Assembly (NCBI GenBank): GCA_023426935.1
Contig: JAEZBR010000010.1
Coordinates: 1-38,223, forward strand
Source: Bacillota bacterium
GTDB taxonomy: Bacteria; Bacillota_I; Bacilli_A; Erysipelotrichales; Erysipelotrichaceae
Reading direction: 5' to 3'
Length of the DNA: 38,223 bases
The notes beneath the pieces are model-generated. The model did no database searches, was not told where the DNA came from, and saw nothing but the letters and a program-made list of their open reading frames with translations. Positions 1-7,354 of the stretch are shown piece by piece; within the stretch, counting starts at the first letter, position 1; every line of letters starts with the position of its first letter. The position numbers and the translations under genes were made by a program.

Positions 1-120
1 TGCTTATATAGTCCCATCCGGAAACAAAGGTTCTGAACCCGGAATTTATGTAGGGTAATCGTTTTTAAATGACCCCAGAAACGGGTGTGCCATGGCAGTT
101 GTGATTTATCCATAAATAAT
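1..120 (+). ncRNA. Possible structured RNA, class unknown (partial)
   Basis: No reading frame is evident before lspA, but the stretch is rich in short complementary segments. TCCG near 17 can pair with CGGA near 40, enclosing GGTT/AACC; GGGT near 53 pairs with ACCC near 73; and TGCCATGGCA near 90 is self-complementary. This could be the 3' part of a structured RNA cut by the window edge. A 6S-like RNA was considered, but I could not match a conserved core. There is no U-tract terminator. Class and strand are inference. Confidence 0.2.
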
Positions 121-161
121 ATCTTAACGCATTCAAACTACCTACTCAAGATAAGTCAGTG

Positions 162-167
162 TATAAT
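162..167 (+). promoter_or_regulatory. TATAAT -10 element directly before lspA
   Basis: A perfect TATAAT ends seven bases before the lspA ATG, so the expected transcription start falls on or next to the A of the start codon. No convincing -35 hexamer lies 16-18 bases upstream and no Shine-Dalgarno sequence is present. If the element is used, the transcript would be leaderless. It may also be chance, with lspA read from an upstream promoter. Confidence 0.4.
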
Positions 168-173
168 TAAGCT

Positions 174-638
174 ATGAAATTCAAGAAAAAAGAGATTTTA
201 GCGATATTTATCTTAATTATCTTAGACCAAGTGACTAAGATTTTAGCGACAAACTACTTTAAAGATGGGGATATAACAATTATTCCGAACTTCTTTTACC
301 TAACTTACACCGAGAATACCGGGGCTGCCTGGAGTATGTTGGAAGGACAGATGTGGTTCTTCTATGTTATTACGATTGCGGCACTGGGATTATTTATCTG
401 GTACTTAGGCAAAACGAAAGAAAATGCGAAATTAGAACGCATCTCTTTAACCTTAATGATTGCCGGAACTTTCGGTAATTTTATCGATCGAATATTTTTA
501 CAGTATGTCCGTGATTTTATCGGGTTCTATATTTTCAACTATTCGTTCCCGATTTTTAATGTGGCGGATATGGAACTGACAATTGGGGCGGCTTTATTAA
601 TTATTAGTTTTTTAATTCCGGAGAAGAAACATGAATAA
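174..638 (+). CDS. lspA: Lipoprotein signal peptidase (signal peptidase II)
   Basis: Membrane aspartyl protease that removes signal peptides from diacylglyceryl-modified prolipoproteins. The 154-residue length is normal for the family. Visible boxes in order: LDQVTK (17-22), NTGAAWS (48-54), GNFIDR (101-106), VRDFI with catalytic Asp114, and FNVAD with catalytic Asp132. Four hydrophobic helices are evident. The stop overlaps the start of rluD by 8 bases, so the two are probably cotranscribed and coupled. No ribosome site precedes the ATG. A likely client is the sugar-binding lipoprotein at 35129. Confidence 0.96.
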   Translation: MKFKKKEILAIFILIILDQVTKILATNYFKDGDITIIPNFFYLTYTENTGAAWSMLEGQMWFFYVITIAALGLFIWYLGKTKENAKLERISLTLMIAGTFGNFIDRIFLQYVRDFIGFYIFNYSFPIFNVADMELTIGAALLIISFLIPEKKHE

Positions 639-1551
639 GATAATTGTTACCAAAGAAAATGAAGGTTTAAGGATTGATTCTTGGCTAGATAAAGAGGTCA
701 GCGGTCAATCGCGAACCAAGTGGCAGGAAATGATTAAAGACGGTGAAGTTTTCGTTAATGAAGAAAAAACGAAAGCGAACTATAAGGTCAAAGCTGATGA
801 TGTTGTTAGCTATGAAGATCCTAAGCCCAAAGAAATGAAAGTGGAAGCGGTCAAGATGCCGCTAGATATCGTCTATGAAGACGATGATTTATTGGTTGTC
901 AATAAACCTAAGGGTTTAGTCGTGCATCCGGGAGCGGGAACGGTTGAACCGACATTGGTATCGGGTCTTTTAGCCCATTGCCAGAGTTTATCTGGGGTTA
1001 ACGGAAAACTACGCCCCGGAATTGTGCATCGGATTGATAAGGATACGACCGGTTTATTAGTAGTGGCGAAGAACGATAAAGCCCATCGCTTCTTAGCGAG
1101 TCAGCTGGCGGATAAAACTTTATCGCGTAAATACTTGGCGTTAGTTCAAGGCGTGATTGAACCGGATAACGGACTAATCGATGCCCCAATCGGTCGGGAT
1201 CCTCACGAACGTACCAAGATGGCCATCCGAGCCGATCATTCTAAACCGGCCGTAACGGAATTTATCGTCCGGAAAAGATTTAAAGAGTATACTTTGATTG
1301 AATGTCATCTTCAGACCGGAAGAACGCATCAGATTCGGGTTCATTTAAAATATATCGGTCATCCGATTGTCGGAGATCAACAATACGGTAAGAAGAATAA
1401 CGATTTAGCATCTTCACAATTATTACATGCGTATGAGATTTCCTTTATTCATCCCGCGACGAAGAAAGTCATGACTTTCAATGCGGATTTACCCAAGGAA
1501 TTCGCGGATATCCTAGAACACTTAGAAGAAAGAGAGGAATTATTCAAATGA
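631..1551 (+). CDS. rluD: RluD/RluA-family 23S rRNA pseudouridine synthase
   Basis: Converts uridines in large-subunit rRNA to pseudouridine. The 306-residue protein has an N-terminal S4-like RNA-binding region (about 13-60), then the catalytic domain with HRIDKDTTGLLVVAK, where Asp136 is the catalytic aspartate, and the later LQTGRTHQIRVH box. GGAG sits about ten bases before the ATG, inside the end of lspA. The lspA-rluD pairing is common in Bacillota. RluD is the likely subtype from this context, but RluA-family specificities cannot be separated by eye. Confidence 0.93.
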   Translation: MNKIIVTKENEGLRIDSWLDKEVSGQSRTKWQEMIKDGEVFVNEEKTKANYKVKADDVVSYEDPKPKEMKVEAVKMPLDIVYEDDDLLVVNKPKGLVVHPGAGTVEPTLVSGLLAHCQSLSGVNGKLRPGIVHRIDKDTTGLLVVAKNDKAHRFLASQLADKTLSRKYLALVQGVIEPDNGLIDAPIGRDPHERTKMAIRADHSKPAVTEFIVRKRFKEYTLIECHLQTGRTHQIRVHLKYIGHPIVGDQQYGKKNNDLASSQLLHAYEISFIHPATKKVMTFNADLPKEFADILEHLEEREELFK

Positions 1552-2837
1552 TCCAGATCACTTTTCAAGATGTCGTAATGTTACAATACATCAACTTTTT
1601 CGTGACGAGATATAATTACATTATGGTGCAGGTCACCGGTCAGACTAATAATGTTTGGTTGGCGAACCCCGGTAATTCGAAATTTCCGGTCATCATGATT
1701 ACGAAAGATAATTATGCGCAAAGCTATACTTTCGACGATCAGAAAAAAGCTGTCTTTAAAGCAATTAGCGAACAATTAAAAACTCAGGGTAAACGTTTAG
1801 AAATCTATGTATCTAATAACAGCGAAGCCCCGGAGACCGGTGATGATTTTCTTAGGGTGGCTGTGGGACCGCAATGGAAACCGGATCCGGAACTATTAAA
1901 CATCTTTCCTGATTTGGATAAAGTGTACCAATTGGCTTCAACTACGGATCTGCAGAATCAATATGTTGAGTTGAGTCATAAGATCAATCAGCAGAATAGC
2001 AATATGATCAAGAAGGCGGTTCAGGCTAAGACCTTCGGTAAGATGGTTCATAAGAATAACAAACCTATCGTAAAGCCTTATATGACTTATGTCTTAATGG
2101 CAATTTGTATTATCGTCTATTTATTCTCGCTGTATCTTTCAACCATTACCACCGACACCGTCTCGATTGCGGTTCTTTGTGGGGCTTACTACAAAGCTTT
2201 CGTTCTTGGGTTGAATGAATGGTGGCGCTTATTATCGGCCGGTTTTGTCCATGTTTCAATCTTTCATCTCCTAATGAACTTAATGGCTTTATATTATTTC
2301 GGAAAGCTGATCGAAAATATCTACGGACATAAGAACTTCTTGATTATTATCTTGGGTTCCATCATTTTCGGAAATCTCTGGGTTTTAGTCGGGGATAAGA
2401 ATAATGTCGCTAACGGAATATCCGGGGGTTTATATGGTCTGATGGCCGCGATTATGATTTACTATATCGATACGGGAGCCTTTAAAATCCCGGCGTTACG
2501 TAAACAGTTTATCTATCTGATTGCGGTCAATGTTATGATTTCGTTTATGCCTGGTATTTCTTGGTTAGCCCATCTGGGCGGCTTTATCGGGGGGTTCTTT
2601 TTATCCTTTATTCTCTTTAAACATTCGCGATTTGCGAATCTTAAAAAACAATTTATTATTGCGGGAATCGCTTTATGTATCGTGATGGTTTTCTTAGTGA
2701 CTAGAACCCAGCTTGATCAAATCTATACCGGTACCGATAACGCCGTGGCGTTATTGGCGAAGAATATCAAGTGGGATTGGTACTCCAATCATATTGTCAC
2801 GGATTTATTTAAATACTATGCCACGCATGGCTTCTAG
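1548..2837 (+). CDS. Rhomboid-family intramembrane serine protease (GluP/YqgP-like)
   Basis: A polytopic membrane protease of 429 residues. Residues 1-170 form a soluble cytoplasmic domain, followed by about seven hydrophobic segments from 178 on. The dyad is visible as Ser292 in GISGGLYG and His342 in LAHLGG; His240 and Asn244 form the HxxxN motif of the oxyanion region. The soluble N-domain plus rhomboid core resembles B. subtilis GluP (YqgP), linked to membrane protein quality control. The ATG overlaps the rluD stop (ATGA), suggesting coupled translation. A downstream ATG at 1623 is possible but would remove part of the N-domain. Confidence 0.92.
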   Translation: MIQITFQDVVMLQYINFFVTRYNYIMVQVTGQTNNVWLANPGNSKFPVIMITKDNYAQSYTFDDQKKAVFKAISEQLKTQGKRLEIYVSNNSEAPETGDDFLRVAVGPQWKPDPELLNIFPDLDKVYQLASTTDLQNQYVELSHKINQQNSNMIKKAVQAKTFGKMVHKNNKPIVKPYMTYVLMAICIIVYLFSLYLSTITTDTVSIAVLCGAYYKAFVLGLNEWWRLLSAGFVHVSIFHLLMNLMALYYFGKLIENIYGHKNFLIIILGSIIFGNLWVLVGDKNNVANGISGGLYGLMAAIMIYYIDTGAFKIPALRKQFIYLIAVNVMISFMPGISWLAHLGGFIGGFFLSFILFKHSRFANLKKQFIIAGIALCIVMVFLVTRTQLDQIYTGTDNAVALLAKNIKWDWYSNHIVTDLFKYYATHGF

Positions 2838-2845
2838 GAGGAACG

Positions 2846-3319
2846 ATGTCAAATATTATTACTTGGGACGAATACTTTATGGGATTGGCTCATCTTAGTG
2901 CTTTACGTTCTAAAGATCCCAATACGCAAGTCGGGGCGGTAATCGTAAATCCGGAGAAAAGAGTAGTCGGCATCGGTTATAACGGACTGCCGTTTGGCTG
3001 CGCCGATGATAAGTTCCCTTGGCTTAGAGAAGGGGAGTTGGAAGATACCAAGTACGCTTATGTTGTGCATGCGGAACTCAATGCGATCTTAAACAGCACC
3101 CAAAAACTAAACGATTGTACTATCTATGTTTCCTTATTTCCCTGCAACGAATGTGCTAAAGCGATCATTCAGTCCGGAATCAAACATATTATTTATGAAT
3201 CGGATAAATATGCGGATACTTCGGCAATCCATGCCAGTAAAAGAATGCTGGAAGCGGCGGGGGTTGATTGGGTACAGTTGCCTTACAAAGTTGAGATTGA
3301 AGTTAAAGTAAAAAAATAA
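2846..3319 (+). CDS. Deoxycytidylate (dCMP) deaminase, ComEB-like
   Basis: Zinc-dependent cytidine-deaminase-fold enzyme expected to convert dCMP to dUMP for thymidylate synthesis. In 157 residues it shows the zinc site His75-Ala-Glu77 (Glu77 as proton shuttle) and Cys100-Asn-Glu-Cys103. The segment KDPNTQVGAVIVNP (24-37) is typical of dCMP rather than tRNA or guanine deaminases. A strong AGGAGG precedes the ATG by a few bases, just after the rhomboid stop. It is the last gene of the lspA-rluD-rhomboid group, ending at a hairpin terminator. No other competence genes are here, so I leave the symbol open. Confidence 0.93.
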   Translation: MSNIITWDEYFMGLAHLSALRSKDPNTQVGAVIVNPEKRVVGIGYNGLPFGCADDKFPWLREGELEDTKYAYVVHAELNAILNSTQKLNDCTIYVSLFPCNECAKAIIQSGIKHIIYESDKYADTSAIHASKRMLEAAGVDWVQLPYKVEIEVKVKK

Positions 3320-3344
3320 GCTAAGATACAGCTTATTTTTTATT
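3315..3344. terminator. Bidirectional intrinsic terminator
   Basis: AATAAGCT (3315-3322) and AGCTTATT (3330-3337) form an 8-bp stem with a seven-base loop. T-runs follow on both strands (TTT TATT on plus; a run of seven T on minus). It lies between the converging dCMP deaminase and carboxypeptidase genes and overlaps both stop codons, so it can end both transcripts. Confidence 0.85.
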
Positions 3345-4725
3345 GAAACAGGTAGGAATATTCTTCTAAGGTCCATTGGTAGGTATACATAATCGTTGCC
3401 GGTTTAACTCCGACATAACGAAAGTGCCAGGATTCAAACTCATAGCCGGTCAGATATTCTTTATATTGAGGATAGCGCTGAATGAATCCATACTCATGCG
3501 CATGTTCCAAGACCCAGGAATAACCGTTATATTCATCGAAATATAACATATCGCGCCCACTGCCGGAGAGATCGGAAACTAAGCCGGTCTGATGCTCGGA
3601 GTAACCGGGACGGGCGGAGAATTTATCCGCTAAAGCGACGCCGGATTGCGCGACATAATCACTGTATAAACCATTCTGTAAACTGTAGGAACGATAATTA
3701 CTCTGTGCCCGAATCTTGCCATAACCCGCATTAACGGCGGCATCGGATAAGGCAATAACCGCATTTTTCGCTTCGGTGCGCATCGGGTGATTATTGACAT
3801 AATATCCTCGGGGTAAGTATTCCAAGTCTCCGGGGACATAATCACTGGTCAGGTAATATTTCTTATTGACTAAAGCCGTTAAAGAACCGGGATCGGGAGT
3901 CGGTTGGGAATTAGAATAATAAGCCGACCAATCGATATTTTCTTCGGCCACATAATCACCGTCATTATTGATATAGGCGACCGCTTCTTCAATACTCTTG
4001 CCTTGATCCACTTGCATCAGATATCTAGCCAAACGCTTGAAATCGAAACTGGAGGTAGATACTAAAGAAGGCAAATCTTTAAAATATTTCATTTCGGAAG
4101 CGGTTTGTAACTGCCCTGCTTCTAAAGTCGAAGACAAGGTCTTTATCTCTTCGGTCGTATAACCTTTCGTGCTTAAGGTAATAATTAATTGGGGATCTAA
4201 ACTATTTTCCAAGACTAATTTAGCCAACTCGGAATCTAAGGAAGCTAAGGTATAACTATTATTAAATGAGTAACCCTTGGCATAAGCTTCCGCGAAAGTT
4301 TCGGGATAGTTAGGTTTATCTAAGGCTAGTAATTGTTCCCAGGAATGTGAATTCAGCAAGGGATATAATTCCTTGGCTTGAGTAGCGGTATAACCTTTTT
4401 CTTTGACTTTATTGATTAACGCATAGAATTCTTCCGTCGAATATCCCGCAGGATAATCGCCGGTCTTTACTAGATAGTATTCATAGTTATTCAAATTATT
4501 CTTATCTTGCTTTAACGCATAAATCATTAAGGGTGAAGATTCTTCTTGGGCAAATTGGGAGACTAAGTTTTTTTGACCAATCGAAATGATTGATTCCGCC
4601 GGATAACCCAAAGGCAGCAATCTGACAAAAGGATATCCGAACCAACCTAAAACAATTGCCAGCAATAAGACCGCAAGGGCGGCGATTAAATGTTTCTTGT
4701 TCAGTTTTCTTTTTTCTTTAGTCAT
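3340..4725 (-). CDS. Membrane-anchored D-alanyl-D-alanine carboxypeptidase (peptidase M15B, VanY-like)
   Basis: Peptidoglycan-trimming zinc carboxypeptidase anchored by one N-terminal transmembrane segment (about residues 14-32 from the ATG). The C-terminal M15 domain has SEHQTGLVSDL (zinc His and Asp, seven residues apart) and ESWHFR (catalytic Glu and third zinc ligand, His). Between anchor and enzyme is an extended region with spaced motifs GY-x-x-E/A-E such as GYPAESI, GYSTEEF, GYTATQA and GYTTEEI, which look like degenerate helical repeats. An upstream in-frame TTG at 4734 is possible; I prefer the ATG at 4725, whose codons overlap the end of trpS by 8 bases. It is probably cotranscribed with trpS, an unusual pairing. 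Confidence 0.9.
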   Translation of the reverse strand: MTKEKRKLNKKHLIAALAVLLLAIVLGWFGYPFVRLLPLGYPAESIISIGQKNLVSQFAQEESSPLMIYALKQDKNNLNNYEYYLVKTGDYPAGYSTEEFYALINKVKEKGYTATQAKELYPLLNSHSWEQLLALDKPNYPETFAEAYAKGYSFNNSYTLASLDSELAKLVLENSLDPQLIITLSTKGYTTEEIKTLSSTLEAGQLQTASEMKYFKDLPSLVSTSSFDFKRLARYLMQVDQGKSIEEAVAYINNDGDYVAEENIDWSAYYSNSQPTPDPGSLTALVNKKYYLTSDYVPGDLEYLPRGYYVNNHPMRTEAKNAVIALSDAAVNAGYGKIRAQSNYRSYSLQNGLYSDYVAQSGVALADKFSARPGYSEHQTGLVSDLSGSGRDMLYFDEYNGYSWVLEHAHEYGFIQRYPQYKEYLTGYEFESWHFRYVGVKPATIMYTYQWTLEEYSYLFQ

Positions 4726-5707
4726 GGATCTCAATCCCGATTTTATCCTGAACGCGATCTAAAGTCGCTTTGGCGATCGGCCGGGCTTTGGCACATCCTT
4801 GGTCTAAGACCGTATCGATCTGATGGCTATTAAGAACTTCGTTGTATCTGGCTTGTAAGTCGCTCAAGGTTTTCTTGACGATGTTAGCTACTTCTTTCTT
4901 GAAAGTGCCGTATCCTTCATTCTTGAAACGTTCTTCTAGGGAAGAAATTGGTTCATTATTTAAGATCGAAGCAATCTCAAAAAGATTTGCGAGACCGGCT
5001 TGATTCTCTTTATCGTAAGCAATCTTGCCTAAAGAATCGGTCTTAGCGCCCATAACCTTTTTCGCGGCGACTTCCGGATCATCCAATAAGTAGATACAGC
5101 CTTTATTGCTTTCTTCGGACTTGGACATTTTCTTCGTCGGATCACTCAATGACATGATCCTTGAGCCGACTTTGGCGACTAAGGGTTCCGGAATCGTGAA
5201 AGTCTTTCCATACGCATTATTAAACCTGATGGCGACATCTCTGGTTAATTCGACATGCTGTTTCTGATCTTCGCCGACCGGAACATAATCGGAATCATAA
5301 GCTAAGATATCGGCTGCCATTAAACAAGGATAGGCATACAAGCCACAAGTGATATTCGTCTTCTGCTTGGCTACATGATCTTTATATTGAGTCATCCGGT
5401 TTAATTCGCCTAGATAAGTATTGCAGGATAATAGCCAGCCTAGCTGCGCTTGTTCCAAAACATTGGATTGTAAAAAGATCGTACTCTTGTTAGGATCTAA
5501 GCCCGCGGCTAAATATAAGGCGACGGCATCCCTTAAGTTCTTTCTTAAAACTTCCGGCTCCTGATACACCGTTACACAATGTAAATTCGCAATAAATAAA
5601 AACATCTCATAATCATCTTGGTAACCTACAAAGGTTTTTAGAGCCCCGATGTAGTTACCTAGAGTCAATTGACCGGTAGGCTTAATCGCACTTAACATTC
5701 TTTTCAT
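4718..5707 (-). CDS. trpS: Tryptophanyl-tRNA synthetase
   Basis: Class I synthetase charging tRNA-Trp. The 329 residues match the bacterial family. The HIGH-type signature is TLGNYIG (15-21), and KMSKS (193-197) follows SLSDPTK; GEDQKQHVELTRD (146-158) is a further family signature. GAGG lies nine bases before the ATG, inside the leader. Expression is probably controlled by the tRNA-Trp-sensing T-box leader upstream. The downstream carboxypeptidase gene overlaps its 3' end. Confidence 0.97.
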   Translation of the reverse strand: MKRMLSAIKPTGQLTLGNYIGALKTFVGYQDDYEMFLFIANLHCVTVYQEPEVLRKNLRDAVALYLAAGLDPNKSTIFLQSNVLEQAQLGWLLSCNTYLGELNRMTQYKDHVAKQKTNITCGLYAYPCLMAADILAYDSDYVPVGEDQKQHVELTRDVAIRFNNAYGKTFTIPEPLVAKVGSRIMSLSDPTKKMSKSEESNKGCIYLLDDPEVAAKKVMGAKTDSLGKIAYDKENQAGLANLFEIASILNNEPISSLEERFKNEGYGTFKKEVANIVKKTLSDLQARYNEVLNSHQIDTVLDQGCAKARPIAKATLDRVQDKIGIEIHD

Positions 5708-5714
5708 TATTGTA

Positions 5715-5975
5715 CCTCGCTAGTCCCTGTGATTAAGGACGTGGGGATCCACGTGGTGCCACCTTAACTTTGTCGTTTGACCTTGTTAGTACTTTAAACT
5801 TTGAGTCCACTCCCGGCCGCCACTTCAGTCGCTTCACCATTCCTTTTCAACAATTCAGGACTTTCTACGATGGATCTGACGCTTACTTCGACCGTTCAAC
5901 GTTTATCTGCTTGAATTTTAGTCTTATTACGCCGAACTTTCAACGATTAGTTGAAATAGTTAAACAGTTTAAGCA
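5715..5975 (-). promoter_or_regulatory. T-box leader of trpS (tRNA-Trp responsive)
   Basis: Read on the minus strand. The Stem I base pairs 5966-5973 with 5802-5810. A TGG specifier triplet (Trp codon, plus-strand 5817-5819) sits just before the 3' side, as expected. The antiterminator at 5735-5765 folds as AAGG, bulge TGGCACC, ACGTGG, a four-base loop, CCACGT, CCTT. The bulge TGGC would pair with a tRNA ending GCCA, fitting the G73 discriminator of bacterial tRNA-Trp. After the antiterminator there is no T-run before the start codon; the Shine-Dalgarno GAGG is only about 20 bases on. Regulation may therefore act on translation. Confidence 0.85.
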
Positions 5976-5979
5976 TAAT
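5951..5979 (+). promoter_or_regulatory. Sigma-A-type promoter of the SagB-like gene
   Basis: TTGAAA (5951-5956), a 17-base spacer, and CATAAT (5974-5979) lie 21 bases before the ATG at 6001, with GGAGG in between. It overlaps the beginning of the divergent trpS leader, so the two units probably share this small control region. Confidence 0.55.
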
Positions 5980-6000
5980 ATTTCTTAGACGGAGGTCATT

Positions 6001-6819
6001 ATGGAAGCTAAAGAAATTGAAAGATTGATTAAGAATGGCCGAGATTTTTGTCGGATGCCTAAGGAAGATCAGGATTATAAAAGCGATCAGGAATTAAAAA
6101 AACCGCAGCCGCCTTTATTCAAGGCAAAAATGCGGAACGATTATTTAAAACTGCCGAGGGATTTTTCCGATTTGAAAATCGAGAAAGATTTCTTAAAAAT
6201 AATCAATGAGCGTTGTTCGCATCGGGTTTATACCGAAGAACCTTTATCAATATTGGAACTTTCTTATCTTCTATGGTGTTCTCAAGGCGTTAAGTCGATT
6301 CGCGGGAAAGCTTATGCGTCGATTAGAACCGTACCCTGCGGCGGGGCCAGGCATGAATTCGAATGTTACCTAGCGATACATAAGGTTACCGGCTTAAAGG
6401 ACGGTCTCTATCATTATCTGCCGCAATTTCATGCGATTGAATATCTTAAAGAAGTTGAGAATCTCCCCGATTTCATTTCCCGCTCGTTAGGCGGACAAAG
6501 TTGGGCTAATAAGGCGAATGTGGTTTTCTATTACAGTTATGTGGCATATCGGAGCGAATGGCGTTACGGGATTTATTCCCATCGAGTCGTTTTAATCGAC
6601 GCGGGCCATATTACCGAGAATGTTTATCTTAGTGCCACCAGTATTAATCTAGGAGCCTGTGCCTTAGGCTATATTGATGAAGAAGTGTTGGATGAGGCCT
6701 TTGAATTAGACGGCCAGGAAGAATTTATGTTTTATGCTTGCCCGGTCGGGAAGATCTCGCCACAGGATAAAACTAAAGAAGACGATTTCTATGCCTTTGT
6801 GAACCAAGAAAATCTTTAG
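6001..6819 (+). CDS. SagB-type nitroreductase-fold oxidoreductase
   Basis: Flavin (FMN)-dependent oxidoreductase of the nitroreductase superfamily, 272 residues. The typical SagB/ThcOx pattern is visible: RCSHRVYTEEPLS (71-83), ELSYLLWCSQG (86-96), then RTVPCGGARHEFECYLAI (109-126), where most relatives read RTxPSGGARHP, and GLYHYLPQFHAIEYL (135-149). In toxin clusters SagB oxidises azoles, but no precursor peptide, cyclodehydratase or transporter is near, so a stand-alone redox role is more likely. GGAGG precedes the ATG. No partner gene indicates the substrate. Confidence 0.82.
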   Translation: MEAKEIERLIKNGRDFCRMPKEDQDYKSDQELKKPQPPLFKAKMRNDYLKLPRDFSDLKIEKDFLKIINERCSHRVYTEEPLSILELSYLLWCSQGVKSIRGKAYASIRTVPCGGARHEFECYLAIHKVTGLKDGLYHYLPQFHAIEYLKEVENLPDFISRSLGGQSWANKANVVFYYSYVAYRSEWRYGIYSHRVVLIDAGHITENVYLSATSINLGACALGYIDEEVLDEAFELDGQEEFMFYACPVGKISPQDKTKEDDFYAFVNQENL

Positions 6820-6871
6820 AAAAAAAGCATAATTATCTGTCGGTATATTATGAAGTATTTCGTTAATGTCG

Positions 6872-6877
6872 TATAAT
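6872..6877 (+). promoter_or_regulatory. -10 element of the spx-like gene
   Basis: TATAAT ends 18 bases before the ATG at 6896. A weak TATGAA stands 17 bases upstream of it as a possible -35. Because this element lies at 6872, a start at the in-frame upstream codon (6866) is unlikely, supporting 6896. Confidence 0.5.
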
Positions 6878-6895
6878 AATTCCGAGGTGAACACA

Positions 6896-7354
6896 ATGAT
6901 TCTACTATATACATCGTTCGGCTGCGCCAGCTGCCGTAAAGTTAAAGAATGGCTCAAAGATCGAAATATTCCGTTCGTGGAAAAAAATATCTTTACTTCG
7001 TTATTGAACGATAATGAATTAAAACTGTTATTAAAGCGTTCGGAAAACGGGACGGATGATTTGATTTCCAAGCGTTCCAAGATTATTTCCGAAAATAAAG
7101 TCGATCTGGATAAAATGAGTACGAATGAGCTGATTGATTTTATCAAGCAGAATCCTTCCGTCTTAAAACGTCCGATTATTCTGGATGAGAAGAAGTTTAT
7201 GGTCGGTTATGATTCGGAAGAACTTGAAATGTTCATTCCCCGAGGCTTACGGGCGATTGCGGAAGAAGCATGCGGGGAAGACTGTCCTAACTATGCGACT
7301 TGTGCGGCTTTACATCAAGATGACTGTAAGTCTAAGGATTTAAATAAACAGTGA
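6896..7354 (+). CDS. Spx/ArsC-family thioredoxin-fold regulator with Cys-rich tail
   Basis: Strongly resembles Spx, the redox-sensing protein that binds the RNA polymerase alpha subunit. It starts LYTSFGCASCRKVKEWL with the Cys10-x2-Cys13 redox switch, and later has NGTDDLISKRSK (51-62) and KRPIILDEKKFMVGYD (91-106). Classic Spx has about 130 residues; here 152, with an added tail holding Cys126, Cys130, Cys136 and Cys144, which could bind metal or act as a second thiol sensor. The start is set by GAGGTGA before the ATG at 6896. The stop overlaps the mnmA GTG. It could instead be a closely related paralogue of Spx. Confidence 0.85.
   Translation: MILLYTSFGCASCRKVKEWLKDRNIPFVEKNIFTSLLNDNELKLLLKRSENGTDDLISKRSKIISENKVDLDKMSTNELIDFIKQNPSVLKRPIILDEKKFMVGYDSEELEMFIPRGLRAIAEEACGEDCPNYATCAALHQDDCKSKDLNKQ

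Noticed and set aside
5770..5988. 72-residue open frame upstream of the SagB-like gene, plus strand
   Set aside because: It lies antisense to the trpS T-box leader, whose pairing and specifier explain the sequence, and has no ribosome site.
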